From NCBI GenBank assembly GCA_964017065.1, contig OZ024784.1, forward strand, positions 2,106,598 to 2,170,597: 64,000 bases of DNA, in the 5' to 3' direction. Source of the stretch: Haliclona indistincta (lineage: Eukaryota > Porifera > Demospongiae > Haplosclerida > Chalinidae). The number at the start of each line of letters is the position of its first letter. Within the stretch, counting starts at the first letter, position 1. Under the pieces are notes generated by a model. It saw nothing but the letters and a program-made list of their open reading frames with translations. It searched no databases and was not told where the DNA came from. The position numbers and the translations under genes were made by a program. Below are positions 33,815-48,139 of this stretch, piece after piece.

Positions 33815-36719
33815 ATGCCTCCACCTCCTCCCCCTGCTCCACCTCCTCCTCCTACCCTTGCTCAGGCTAACACCACCAAGCCTAAGCTTTCTAAGAAGGA
33901 GGAGAAGGGACGGGGAGCATTGTTGGGTGATATTCACAAAGGAATGAAATTGAAAAAGGCAGTTACCAATGATCGTTCTGGACCAGTTCTAGATCCTGGT
34001 GAGTGTTTATGTGCTTATCACATAATGTATCATGTTGTGTGGACTGTATATGGGCATTCTGTTATCATCTGTTTCTGTTTCCTGCAGTAAAGAAGGGCAG
34101 TAGTGGAGGTGGTCCTATGGCACCTCCTGGTGGAGGTGGCGGCGGGTTATTTGCCGGGGGCATACCCAAGCTTCGTTCAGCGGGTGGCGGAGGAGGCAAT
34201 AAGAGTTTCGGTGCTCCCACATCTAGTGCACGTCCCCCACCAAGTAAGCTACCCGTATTGCTCAAGCTTCACTCACTCTCTCTTGTCTTTTAGATAGACC
34301 CATGGTCAATCACTCGGATGCTCAGCCTAGTGGTGCCAAACCTACCCCTCCATGGATGAAACAGCAACAGTCATCAACGCCCAAACCATCTGCATCATTT
34401 GGTGGTCGTTCCCAACCTCCCCCTCCTCCCAGTAGAACTCAACCCCCTCCTCCCAGTAGAACCCAACCCCCTCCTCCTCCTGGAAGATTGCCCACATCAC
34501 CGTCTTCACAAGGAAATGTTCAAAAATCTTTTAATCAAAAGCCGTTTGGTCGTCCTCCTTCACCCTCTCCTGAGCCAGCTTCTCCTCCTCAAAGAGCACT
34601 TCCCCCTCCTCCTCCTGGGGGTAACAGACGAAGCATGGCGGGTAATAATAGACTAAACACTCCTCCAGCTCCTCCTAGTCGCGATCGCACATCTCCTGAA
34701 TCCACTATGCCTAGAAATGCTCCACCTCCTCCTCCCTCTCGCTCAGTACCTCCTCCTCCTACACAATCTCTCCCCCCTCAGGTAAGCCTAGACATTCCTC
34801 ACAATCACTACTTCACCTCGTTACAGAGATCTGGTCCTCCTCCTCCTCCTGCTAACAAGGCTAATCGAAACTCTCAGGCTGGTCGGCCCCTCCCACCACC
34901 TCCTCCAGCTGGTGGTAATACCAGGGGCGGTCTACCTCCTCCTCCTCCTACAGGAGGGTCCAGAGGAGGCTCTGTCAGTTCATTATCTAATGATAGAATT
35001 CGTGCCGGTCCTCCACCTCCTCCTCCTAGACAGGATGAGCCTCCAGCAGACAAAAATAGACCTCTTCCTCCTCCCCCACCAAGGCACACGAGCCCAGACG
35101 AGGACAAGTTAAAACGTATGTACAGTCTCATGATAGCTTCCATCTTTCAATATCTCTTCTACAGCTGTAGGCATTGCTATGCGATCGTCAGGATCACGGT
35201 CCCAACCACCACCTCCTCCTCCCAGTAGGAATGCCCCATCACCTAATCCCCCAAGGTATGACTTACCGCTATTGGTATACACATGCTGTCAGCCTGTGTA
35301 TGGCTTAGCCTTTATGAACCTTCATTCATGTAATGTACACCAAGGTGATCACCCCATTGACACAGATTTGTTCTGCTTATCTGTGTGGTATAGTTCTTAT
35401 TTTTTGTAGCATTAGTCCCAATCTGTCCTACTAAACTTAATTTCCTCATACTACATTGTAAACTGTGATGTATAGTTATTGTTTAGTATAGTCTCATAAA
35501 GCATTGATTAGCAGCTATATAGTCTCCTGGGGGGTATTATCAGTGTAATTATAGGCAGACATCACTAGTAACAACTAACAGTGTTGTCTACTAGTGATAA
35601 CAAATTCCTAGATTGAGTGGATGCATCCATGTTGCTTGGATTTCTGTTTAATCGAGGTGCCCATTAGCTTGATATTGATCAGGCAGCAACCCACACTGCA
35701 GGGAATGTTGTGGGCATATCATTGTTAGGGTCTGCCTTTCACACTTTGATACTGTTAGTCAGATACAAACAATAATGACTGCAGTATCTAGTCATTGAGT
35801 TAGCAATAATCTGCTTATTTTGATTTTTTGACAAAAGTCCCCAGCTCTATGAGCTTGGCGAGGCCTTGTTTTTGTTGATGCATATATGTACTAGCTTCTT
35901 AACTGGTGTGTTGATTTTTGGTGCTTAGATATGATTTTAAACTAACAGCTTATGTTATGGTGATGTTTCTTTTATGGTTTACACTACAGTGTACTTTGTG
36001 TATTCACAACAACTGGTACACAGGACGCATCATGTGTTTTCTCTTCTCTCTCTCAGCAGATTTAATGTCCCTCCTCCCCCGCCAAGTCAGGAAATCAGTG
36101 CTACCATGCCACGATCACGACCTCCTCCTCCTCCCTCTCGTGTTAACCCTCCTCGATCTGCGGCTCCTCCCCCTCCCAATCGTAGTCATCCTCCTCCTCC
36201 ACCTATGTCAAGAGGAGGCGGATCATCTTCAGATAGTAAGTACTTGAAGTCTTCTCTGCTCTCTTATCATGCTCTCTTGTGTCACGACAGAAGACCTTGA
36301 GAATCGCTTCAGATTCAGTGATAGTTTACCACCTCCTGAAAAATGGACTCATGGGCCGAAAATTTATCCAAGCAAAAGCAAAGATGCAGGTACTAGTCAG
36401 TATGCAAGTGATCAATGGAAGTGTGTGCTTGCTTTGTTTTGTATCTTAGCTGTGCATGCATGGTGATTATTGTAGTATGACTAATAGCCTGTAGTATACT
36501 AATTGCTGACTTATAGTATTACAAAGTCACTATGAACTAAAAATTTTCCACAGTTTGAACGCAGTGGACTGCATGTATCATTATTACTCAATAATAATTA
36601 TGTATTTCGATGCGTACTCTGGTATTTCTAATGCAGGCCGCAGAGCTCCACCTGGTCAACCTGACCCAGCATCCACGATACCAAGGGGAGTCCCCCCTCC
36701 ACCTCCTCCTCCTCGCTAA
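33815..36719 (+). CDS. WIPF: WAS/WASL-interacting protein (WIP family)
   Basis: Coding exons: 33815-33998, 34088-34243, 34294-34781, 34827-35115, 35165-35255, 36057-36235, 36291-36389, 36637-36719; sum 1569 nt, 522 residues. WIP proteins bind actin and hold WASP/N-WASP, controlling Arp2/3-driven actin assembly. The N terminus is polyproline followed by a WH2 motif (RGALLGDIHKGMKLKKAVTN, with the KLKK actin-binding core). A Gly-rich segment and a long proline-rich region with many PPPPP SH3/profilin sites follow. The C terminus (LENRFRFSDSLPPPEKW, then KIYPSK) is the WASP-binding motif. The ATG follows a 3' splice site at 33803, so a 5' UTR exon lies upstream. The candidate 45-nt intron 34782-34826 is in frame and stop-free. 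The acceptor at 36056 is a tandem CAGCAG. Confidence 0.93.
35256..36056 (+). other. WIP gene intron
   Basis: 801 nt between the proline-rich exons, ending in the pyrimidine-rich CTCTTCTCTCTCTCAG. No other feature is seen. Confidence 0.65.
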
Positions 36720-36988
36720 TCCACTAGCTATCCTAACAAGTGTGTCGTGTAGTTATGGGATCACTCTAATTAGTGCACACCGCTAGAAGCAGAACCTACT
36801 TGTGTAATCTATTCAATTGTACGTGTGCTAGATTTGTAAGCCTGCCTTAAAGGCTTGTCGAGTACAATCAATGCGAGTTTATAGCAATTTCTTTGTTGTA
36901 TGTATAATGTTTCAACTAGTTATTGTACTTAGTGTTATTAATAATAAATTATATTAATTTTGGTTATTGTATTATAATTGTTTTGTAC

Positions 36989-37163
36989 TAGTATGAAAAA
37001 ATTGTCCTTGCAACTTTGAGTACTGTAACACACACTGCAGTCAGTGGTGAAACCCAATAACCCTTGGACCAGTATACACAGTGTGAAACTCATTGCAGTA
37101 GTGACTATAACATCATATATATAGTGTGGCATGGCTGTACTTATTACCGTTAACCTCAGGTTG
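36989..37163 (+). repeat. Dispersed repeat, copy 1
   Basis: This copy matches 40348-40520 in the same orientation. Shared landmarks are AATTGTCCTTGCA, TGTAACACACACTGCAGTCA, GTGGTGAAACCCAATAA, CTTGGACCAGTATACA and GTGTGAAACTCATTGCAGTA. The best-conserved core is about 120 bp. It lies between the WIP 3' end and the CDK11 start. Confidence 0.9.
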
Positions 37164-37337
37164 AGGTGGTGGTATTGCTGTCTGGAGCAAGCTGTTTCCT
37201 AGGCCAATTCATTCTGTGGGAACTGCTGCATAATGAGTGTTGCAGAATGGTGTACTGTATATGCAGAGAAGGAGTACTAGTCTAGAGCAAGACTCCGCTA
37301 ACTAAAGCCACACCCACCAGTCCACACCTATATTAAG

Positions 37338-40020
37338 ATGGACTCCGATTCCGCTGGACGAATTCAACTTGCTTGGTGAGCCTACAGTCAGACACCAAAA
37401 TATTTACATTGCAACAATCACTACTTCAATTTTAGCAGAAGAAAGACGACAGAAAGGTCAAGGCTCGTTGTCGATATGAAGAAATATCGTGATAGGTCAC
37501 CTGTTTATAGCAGGCGTGAAAAAGATAGAGAAGGTCGTAGCAGGACGAGTAGCAGGAGTTCTAGAGATCGACTGTCTGGCGAGACACTCACACGGAAGTC
37601 CTCGCACTATGGGAGAGAGGACCGTGATGATAGGAGAATTAGTCGTCACCGTCACCATCGCTCAGACAGAGACCATTTGGATGACAGAAAAGATCACAAA
37701 AAGTCACATGAGCTAAGCAGTGAACAATATGTTTCTCAGAAGATGTCCAGTTCTTCGGATGACAGTGATGTGCCTCTGAAAAGTGCCGCAAGGGAGGCCC
37801 GCCATGATAGTCAAGGCATTGATACTCTGCTCTGGGATCTAGCCAGCGCCAGTAGTGGTGGTATAATGTCAACAATATCTGACTCAGATTCTGAAAAACA
37901 GTCTAAAAAGAGAAGGAGCAGTAAGCAAAGAGAGTCACCTCTTGATTTACCTCAAACTAGCTCTGAGACTGTGTCTGAATCAGGTGGTCATGAAGAGGGA
38001 GAACTGGACTATGAAGTGCCTGCTTCAGTTGAGGAGGTGATCAGACGAGGAAGATGGTATTCTGGTTACGATGATGAAGACATGGACAGCAACAAGAGTA
38101 GATCACCTGATGAGGTAGAGAAGGGAGATAGGCCTAGTGTGTTCCCTGAAAGTGAAGGTCTGAGTGAAGTAGAAGATTATGGAGAAGAAGCGGTCACCAG
38201 AGAAGAGGGCCAGGAAATGCTAGAAGAGGAAGCTGCTGCTGAGCTTAGGACCCCTTCACCTGAGCTACCAGCATATTATCCTGCCACAATGGGGTGCAGG
38301 AATGTTGAAAACTATGAATGGTTGAACAGAATAGAAGAAGGCACTTACGGAGTTGTTTATCGTGCCAAAGACAAGAGAACAGGTAAAGCAGTAAATTTTT
38401 ATGATTATTTATTTTTATCTTTCAGTGATAGGCCTTTGTGTCATCTAATCCTAAAGCCTGGTCACAATGTTTTGTGGAAATGCCTACACTTGTGTCACGT
38501 AACACAACACACAGCATGACACAGCAAGCACTGTGAACCAAGCTTGATGCAGGCATGACCTGTATTTGATGCCAACTTCTAATTTTCACTAGATGAAGTT
38601 GTGGCTCTGAAGAAGCTGAAAATGGAGAAGGAGAAGGAAGGGTTTCCTATCACGCCGCTCAGAGAGATCAATATGTTGATGAAAATTAAACACCCCAACA
38701 TTGTTCATGTCAGGGTGAGTATATGTGTTTCTTTTGCTTCTCCTAACTTGTCTATCTTTCTCGTTATGTGTGTAGGAGATAGTTGTAGGCAGTAATATGG
38801 ACAAGATCTACATTGTAATGGACTATGTTGAGCATGATCTCAAGGCACTCATGGAGACAATGAAGCAACCTTTTCTTCAAGGTGTGAATTATTTTCTGAG
38901 TATATAGTCTGCTGTTCTATGTTGTTCTCTTTGTTCATGTAAGGGTGTATTGTGACTAGTAGTCTCTATGTAAATAATGTTGGAACATTTCGTTGTAGTA
39001 TGCATATGCATTGAGCAACCAAACAGTTTTTGTGAAACAGTGGTTGCAGTTTGATGACACTCTTGTGCAGGTGAAGTGAAGACACTAACTATTCAGCTAT
39101 TACGAGCTGTTCACCATCTTCATGACAACTGGATACTACACAGAGACCTGAAGACTTCAAACCTCCTTCTTAGTCACAAAGGTGTTCTTAAAGTGAGTAT
39201 AGATTATACACTAAAGTGGCATCATACCTTGTGTTGTGTACAGGTTGGGGATTTTGGATTGGCACGAGAGTATGGATCACCATTACTGAATTACACTCCT
39301 GTTGTGGTGACACTCTGGTATCGTTCTCCTGAGCTTCTGCTGGGCTCAAAGGTCAGTTACTACAGGGCTGTAAGTAACTGTATGGCACTGGCACTGCTAA
39401 ACCATGCAAGCCTTTGTGTGTAAATGCAAGACAGCTGGTCATCTTTTCTTCTTACAGGAATATTCTACAGCTATAGACATGTGGTCTGTTGGTTGTATTT
39501 TTGCTGAATTTTTACTTCACAAGCCATTGTTCAGAGGAAAATCTGAGATTGATCAACTCAACCAAATATTCATTGTAAGCAAGCAGTTGCTGTTTCAAGC
39601 AATAAATTAAATCTCTTCAGGAGCTTGGTTCACCCAATGATGAAACATGGCCTGGATACTCTTCACTACCCATGACTCAGAAAGTAGGTCCTATTTATTC
39701 TGCAATCACTGTAGATTTCGTGTACATACTCACAGATAAATTTTGCCAGACAACCCCGCAACAATTTACTCAATAGATTCCCTTATCTGACAGAGAATGG
39801 ATTTAAATTGCTCAACTGGTTCTTTACTTATGACCCGAAAAAGAGAATTATTGCAGAAGCTGCACTAAAACACGCCTACTTTAAAGTTAGTGTAACTTAT
39901 ACTGCACTTTGACCTCTGTGATCCTGGTTCATTTTGTAGGAATCTCCTAAACCCGTTGACCCATCCATGAGTAACTGCTTGAAAAGAAACTTTTGCAATG
40001 TGCAGCTACAATCATATTAA
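37338..40020 (+). CDS. CDK11: Cyclin-dependent kinase 11 (PITSLRE kinase)
   Basis: Ten exons: 37338-37375, 37436-38382, 38593-38714, 38776-38881, 39071-39192, 39244-39351, 39458-39574, 39621-39683, 39736-39885, 39940-40020; sum 1854 nt, 617 residues. CDK11 with cyclin L phosphorylates splicing and transcription factors. The N-terminal 280 residues are Arg/Ser- and acid-rich ([20 protein letters not shown]). The kinase domain has [13 protein letters not shown], catalytic Lys in [21 protein letters not shown] (the PITSLRE signature with one change), [18 protein letters not shown] and [17 protein letters not shown]. All catalytic residues are present. The protein is shorter than vertebrate CDK11 (about 780-795), mostly in the N-terminal region. 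Exon 1 is supported only by phase and splice sites; the ATG at 37476 is an alternative start. Confidence 0.93.
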
Positions 40021-40709
40021 TCAACAACTTAGCCAATATCAGATTTGGTTCAAATGCAGCAGATGAGATGTTACTTATGCAACTGATAGTGACCAAAATA
40101 GATGACAATTAACATGGTGCAAAAGTGAAATTTTATTGGAAACAGCTATGTCAACTGAGAAATTCTGACTCTGTTTGTCAATAATAGCATTATTGGTAGT
40201 ATGGCTACTACCTCTTACTAGACCAACCCTGTGACTGACTAGTAGCACAATAATAGTACTCTTCATACTAACAGTCAGGTTATTGTCACAACAATGAATC
40301 TGGCGGCCGATTTGTTGTCTATCATTAACCAGTATACTAGAGATTATTAGCATGTACAAAATTGTCCTTGCATGTTTGAGTACTAGCTGTAACACACACT
40401 GCAGTCAGTGGTGAAACCCAATAATCCTTGGACCAGTATACATAGTGTGAAACTCATTGCAGTAGTGACTCTAGCATATGGCCATATTAGAGGTGACCAT
40501 ATTATTGTTAAGCTCAGGTTGCAGAAGTTAACCATCGCAGATTTGTTACATTTTCCATACGCAATCTCACAAACACTAGCAATAATGAAATTTGATTGAG
40601 ACAACAGCAAACAAGACATTTTATTACAACAACAAAAAAATCAAACAATTGAATGATGATATAATACAAAGGAACTCGCAGCCCTAAAATAGATTTGTTG
40701 TCTGTCACT
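40021..40709. other. Tail-to-tail spacer, CDK11 / HSP60
   Basis: About 690 bp. It contains copy 2 of the dispersed repeat. The rest is AT-rich 3' flank without recognisable genes. Confidence 0.6.
40348..40520 (+). repeat. Dispersed repeat, copy 2
   Basis: Direct copy of 36989-37163 with roughly 90% identity by eye in the core. Similarity resumes at its end in a short GTTAA-CTCAGGTTG segment. The two copies bracket the CDK11 gene. Confidence 0.9.
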
Positions 40710-43807
<3,098 letters not shown>

Positions 43808-44412
43808 ATGGTGAGTTGCAGCTGCGGTTCTTCACTTGCACAATTGCGATTGCTGGCGTTTTCAATTGTAGGCAGCTTTGAGAAAATTCCGTCCACTTTT
43901 CGACCGTGTGCTGGTGGAGAGACTGCTACCAGAGACAGTAAGTGGAGCTAGTATTGTAGCCAGCAAGAATATCCACGCATCCTCTCGTGCAGAAAACTAA
44001 AGGTGGAATAATGATTCCCGAAAAGGCACAAGGAAAGGTCAACCAAGCTGTGGTAGTGGCTATTGGTCCTGGTGCAAAGGATAAGGTTTGTCTTCACTTT
44101 TTAATAGATACATTTGAGTCCTTGTATTGCAGGAGGGTAAAGTCAATCCACCAAATGTTAAAGTAGGAGAAAAGGTGCTTGTGCCTGAGTATGGAGGCAC
44201 TAAACTTACCATTGATGAACAGGTACTTTATTCTGTGGTTACTTTATTCTGTGGTTCATTTTGCTGAAAAGCAATGTGAATAGTCATGCTTCCTTGGGTA
44301 TAATGCATTGACATTACACACCAGCTCTTTTATGACTTCCTTTATTCCTCCTTCTCTCCAGGATTATCTTCTATTCAGAGATGGAGATATTCTAGGAGTA
44401 TTTGACAATTAA
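43808..44412 (+). CDS. HSPE1: Mitochondrial co-chaperonin HSP10
   Basis: Five coding exons: 43808-43810 (the ATG alone), 43872-43937, 43993-44085, 44133-44222, 44362-44412; sum 303 nt, 100 residues. HSP10 is the seven-fold lid of the HSP60 chamber. The protein reads MAALRKFRPLFDRVLVERL, then TKGGIMIPEKAQGKVNQAVV (the mobile loop), VKVGEKVLVPEYGGTKL and FRDGDILGVFDN, as in all GroES/HSP10 proteins. The first intron (43811-43871) starts immediately after the start codon, at ATG|GTGAGT. The exon 2 codon GCA then gives the usual MA start. The gene is divergent from HSP60. Confidence 0.97.
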
Positions 44413-44670
44413 AACCTTTCGCTATTTGCTGTCCATTACATTTCTGCTTATTATTGATCACTTCTATTGTACCAAATTTATTTGTTGTTTCAATGTCACA
44501 GCAAATACCTGAGAAATGTGCTACGATAAACATATACATCTTTCATGTTATGACACACACAAACACAATGCACTACTAGTGATGTCTGTCAGAGCAATAT
44601 CTTATCCAACAATGCTATGCCTAGAGAGTGATAACTGGACTAATGTGAGAGAGATAGAGAAGTGGTTTTG

Positions 44671-47194
44671 TTAGGAAAACATCTTTATCAGAGCTTCGGT
44701 TGTGAAAGATTTAGGTCGCTCGATGGGTAGACCCAAGGCCCTGTCCCATACCTGAGATGAGAGGACACCCAGAGCCCGGGACACTCCAAACAACACTGTG
44801 TAGAAACTCATTTCAGTCATTCCATAGTGCTAGAGAGATAAGAGAGGGTTTATAACCTGCACATAACAGTGCAAAGCTACAAACCTGAAGTAATACACCA
44901 CTGTGTGCATCAACATTGGGCCATGGGTTCTTTGTTTTGCCGTGCTCTGTCAGAACATCTGGAGCAACCTGTCATACATTGGGATGTAGTAGTATGGTGC
45001 TGTCTAGAGTACACTAACCTCATACAAGAGACCCACCATCTTGAACATTGGATCATCGGGCAAGTGCTTTAGAGCAAACTCACGCTGGCAAACATATCGT
45101 GGATCAGTCCTCCTTAGAACAGCATGTCCATAGCCGGGAACAACCTGCCCACTGTTGAGAGTCTTCCAGAGGAAGTCCTTGAGCTGGTCAGCAGTGACTT
45201 CAGTGCCTAGTTCTTTAGCTACTTTAGTAAGCCACACCAGTACCTCCTGGAGTGTGCCGTGACATGGAATATATCCACTCAATATTACTGTACCTGGTTA
45301 GCAAGGCCGTGTAGTGGTCCAGCCAATCCATTCATACCGGCAGCAAATGAAAGGTAAGGATCAGAGAGGGCACTGCCAACAAGATGAGTAGTGTGTGCTG
45401 ACACATTGCCTCCTTCATGATCACTGTGGATCGTCAGGTAAAGCCTCATGAGCTCGGTGAATCGAGGGTTATCATAGCCCAACATAGCAGTGAAGTTAGC
45501 AGACCAGTCCTTTGAAGGATCAATAGCTACCAGCTTGCCGTCACGATAAGCATTACGATATATGAGTGAGGCTAGCGTAGGTAGCTTAGCTATCAGATCC
45601 ATTGCATCTTCATAAGTATACTATGGAAGGAAAACAAAATGATAATGCTGTTTTTATTGTAATGTGAATTTTCTGTTTAACAGTGTACACATGTCTCTTA
45701 CCTCCCAATACTTAGTTTTCGAGATACCCTCTGAGTAAGCTTTAGCGAACTTGCTCTCTGAGTTCATGGCGGTGATGGCTGAACTGAACTGGCTCATGGG
45801 GTGCACAGAGGAGGGAAGGTTATTGACCAGCTGAACAACATGTTGTGGTAGGGCTGCTCTGCTGGCCCAATCCTCTGATATGGCTGTCACCTAATGCATC
45901 AAGTGACACAACTTGATCGAAACAGTGTACAAACACACAATCAAAATTGTTTATAGTTGTGACTCGAATCTCATTGGTCTATGCGTGGTTGAAGGCACCC
46001 AAGACAACACACAGTCCTTTGACAATACACAGTCACATACACCATTACTCATGCAGCTTATTGATCAAAGAGGTGACAAACTAGGACAATGCAACGCCTT
46101 CTTGTAACCATGACAGATAATGCATTATCACATTCACACATTAGTACCAATAACACTACATGCTGTACTTCTTGTGCAAGGGATGCTGCATGTATGTGTA
46201 GTGTAGGGAAATGTTTACATGCTCTATCACAGAATATCTACACATGGACTCCAATTATGTCCAGTTCAACAGGTTTTCTTGCCAGCACGAACAGGACCAT
46301 TACAGCTCAGTACAACAAATATGAATTTAACACGGTCGTGTTTCCTTGTGCAAGTCTCCGAACCTGTTCTTTAGTTGGTACTTCTCCAGTGAGCATGAGA
46401 TAAAAGACGCCCTCTGGGAGTGGCTCCTCACCGCCATCAGCTTTAGGCAGCAGCTGAAGAGGGTAGGATGTAACAGCAGGTGGCATCATTCAGTCAGGCA
46501 TCACACTCACCTTCTGACACTCAGGAATACTGTAGCCTCTGAATCGAATACCCTGAACACAGCGATACAGCAGGAGTTATGTACCATGACAATGAAAGTA
46601 CATGTTAACCATTATCACTATACATGCATGGATGGTAGACAAAGAACTATCAGTTGCAGTTAAAATTTGCAAGTTCACTGGTTGGTTATTGGATTACCGA
46701 CCACACTGAACTAAAATAGAAACCACTCAAGTCTCTACACATACTACTAGTACAGATTGAGACAAACCTCATCAGGGTCGAGCAATGAGGTTTCTGTCAC
46801 AAGCCCTCTGATCCCTCGCATACCACCATACATCTGAGAAGAGAGGTCAAATGTGCACTAGAAGTTACAACGTATTGCACTCACCATGTCAACTGTGACC
46901 TCTCCAACTTTATCACCTCCATGCTTCTTCCGAAAATCTTTCACCGCATTCTGTTTCTCTGGAATCACTCGAGCAAGGGTCTCCTTTAGATTATGCTGCA
47001 GACGAACCTGAATGTTGCATAGTCAAGTTTAGAATTTGGAATATGAAAGAGAACGTACTGATGTGACAGCGGGCGTCCAGTGGTTTGTTGACGGAGCCAC
47101 CTGCAAATTTAGTCACGTGAGCAAAAAAGGTCAAGCATTTTTATCTCACCCGCTGAAGCAAAGATAATGGACGTATAGCACCGCGTAGAGCCAT
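44671..47194 (-). CDS. CS: Citrate synthase, mitochondrial
   Basis: Eleven exons: 47194-47150, 47100-47059, 47007-46885, 46833-46768, 46552-46511, 46453-46364, 45890-45702, 45620-45294, 45246-45019, 44968-44885, 44829-44671; sum 1395 nt, 464 residues (human 466). It condenses acetyl-CoA with oxaloacetate in the TCA cycle. The presequence is [15 protein letters not shown]. Active-site residues are present: the His of [19 protein letters not shown], the His of [13 protein letters not shown], and the Asp of [27 protein letters not shown] and [13 protein letters not shown] also match. At 46364 the donor GAACAG|GTTCGG is the one that restores the animal sequence ([17 protein letters not shown]). 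The gene is divergent from TFIIA gamma, 311 bp away. Confidence 0.97.
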
Positions 47195-47505
47195 AGACAG
47201 TTGCAGCTTAGTGTTCTCAACAGCCCTGCAAATTCTGAGTCGCTAACGAACACCTGTCTCCTGCCAACGAGCTAGACGACAAGGCGACAACCCGGTAACA
47301 CAAAAGGGGCGTGGAAAATATTTTAACCCTTGTGACCATCAGACTAATTCAGGTCGACAATCACATCACATCGAGATCAGCGGACTTCAGGAACCTCGCC
47401 AGGGACTCTAGCGCTGAAGGTCGAAGATCAAAAGTTAATCTTATAAGTATTTCGACTCTGTATCTCAATATTCTTAGTTCTATCTTTCCTGGGTCGATTT
47501 CAATC

Positions 47506-47859
47506 ATGGCTTACGAGCTGTATCGACACACAACACTGGGCATGTGTCTTCAAGATGCTCTGGATGAAATGATTAGCAGCCAACAGGTTTCACCCACCTT
47601 GGCATTGCAAGTTCTAAAGCAGTTTGATAGAAGCATAAACAAGGCTTTGTCTTCACGAGTTAGAACAAGATACACTTTCAAAGGGCGACTCAAAACCTAC
47701 CGATACTGTGACAACGTGTGGACATGTATCCTACACAACGTAGAACTAAAGGAGAACCAAGGGGCAGACTTGATACAAGTTGACAAGGTGAAAATAGTTG
47801 CATGCGACGCCAACCATGCACCAACTGGATCATCAGAAGGAGGAGCCACTGCCAGCTAG
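47506..47859 (+). CDS. GTF2A2: Transcription initiation factor IIA gamma subunit
   Basis: Single exon, 117 residues (human 109). TFIIA gamma stabilises TBP on the TATA box in the RNA polymerase II pre-initiation complex. The sequence opens [20 protein letters not shown] and continues with [34 protein letters not shown] and KIVACDA, as in the family, with a short extra Gly/Ser/Ala tail. The chosen ATG gives the conserved MA-YE-LYR start; in-frame upstream sequence (from 47311) is not conserved and is taken as 5' UTR. No intron interrupts it, unlike most neighbours. Confidence 0.96.
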   Translation: MAYELYRHTTLGMCLQDALDEMISSQQVSPTLALQVLKQFDRSINKALSSRVRTRYTFKGRLKTYRYCDNVWTCILHNVELKENQGADLIQVDKVKIVACDANHAPTGSSEGGATAS

Positions 47860-48139
47860 CCTTCATAGTAGTGATGTGTCTAGTTATGCTCACTTTGATA
47901 CACTACACTTCACAAGCATTTCTCATTCACTTTTATAAATTGGGTTTGTACAGCAGAACCCTTTTCATTCTTTATGAGTAATAATTATTATTGACAAAGG
48001 TATCATAATGATATAAATGAGGACTACAATGAATAGTACATGTAAAGATGCACTAAGCAATGAAGAATACAATGACGAGTGAGTTCAAATGTTGCATGTA
48101 TAATTATATAATATCTCAGTGATGGTTGGTTGGCCGTGT
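47860..48139. other. Tail-to-tail spacer, TFIIA gamma / BTB gene
   Basis: 280 bp of AT-rich sequence between convergent stop codons. Nothing else is recognised. Confidence 0.55.

Noticed and set aside
46334..46363. Extension GNTT of citrate synthase exon 6
   Set aside because: It would add residues at a conserved spot. The donor at 46363 gives the exact family spacing EQV-x6-WA.
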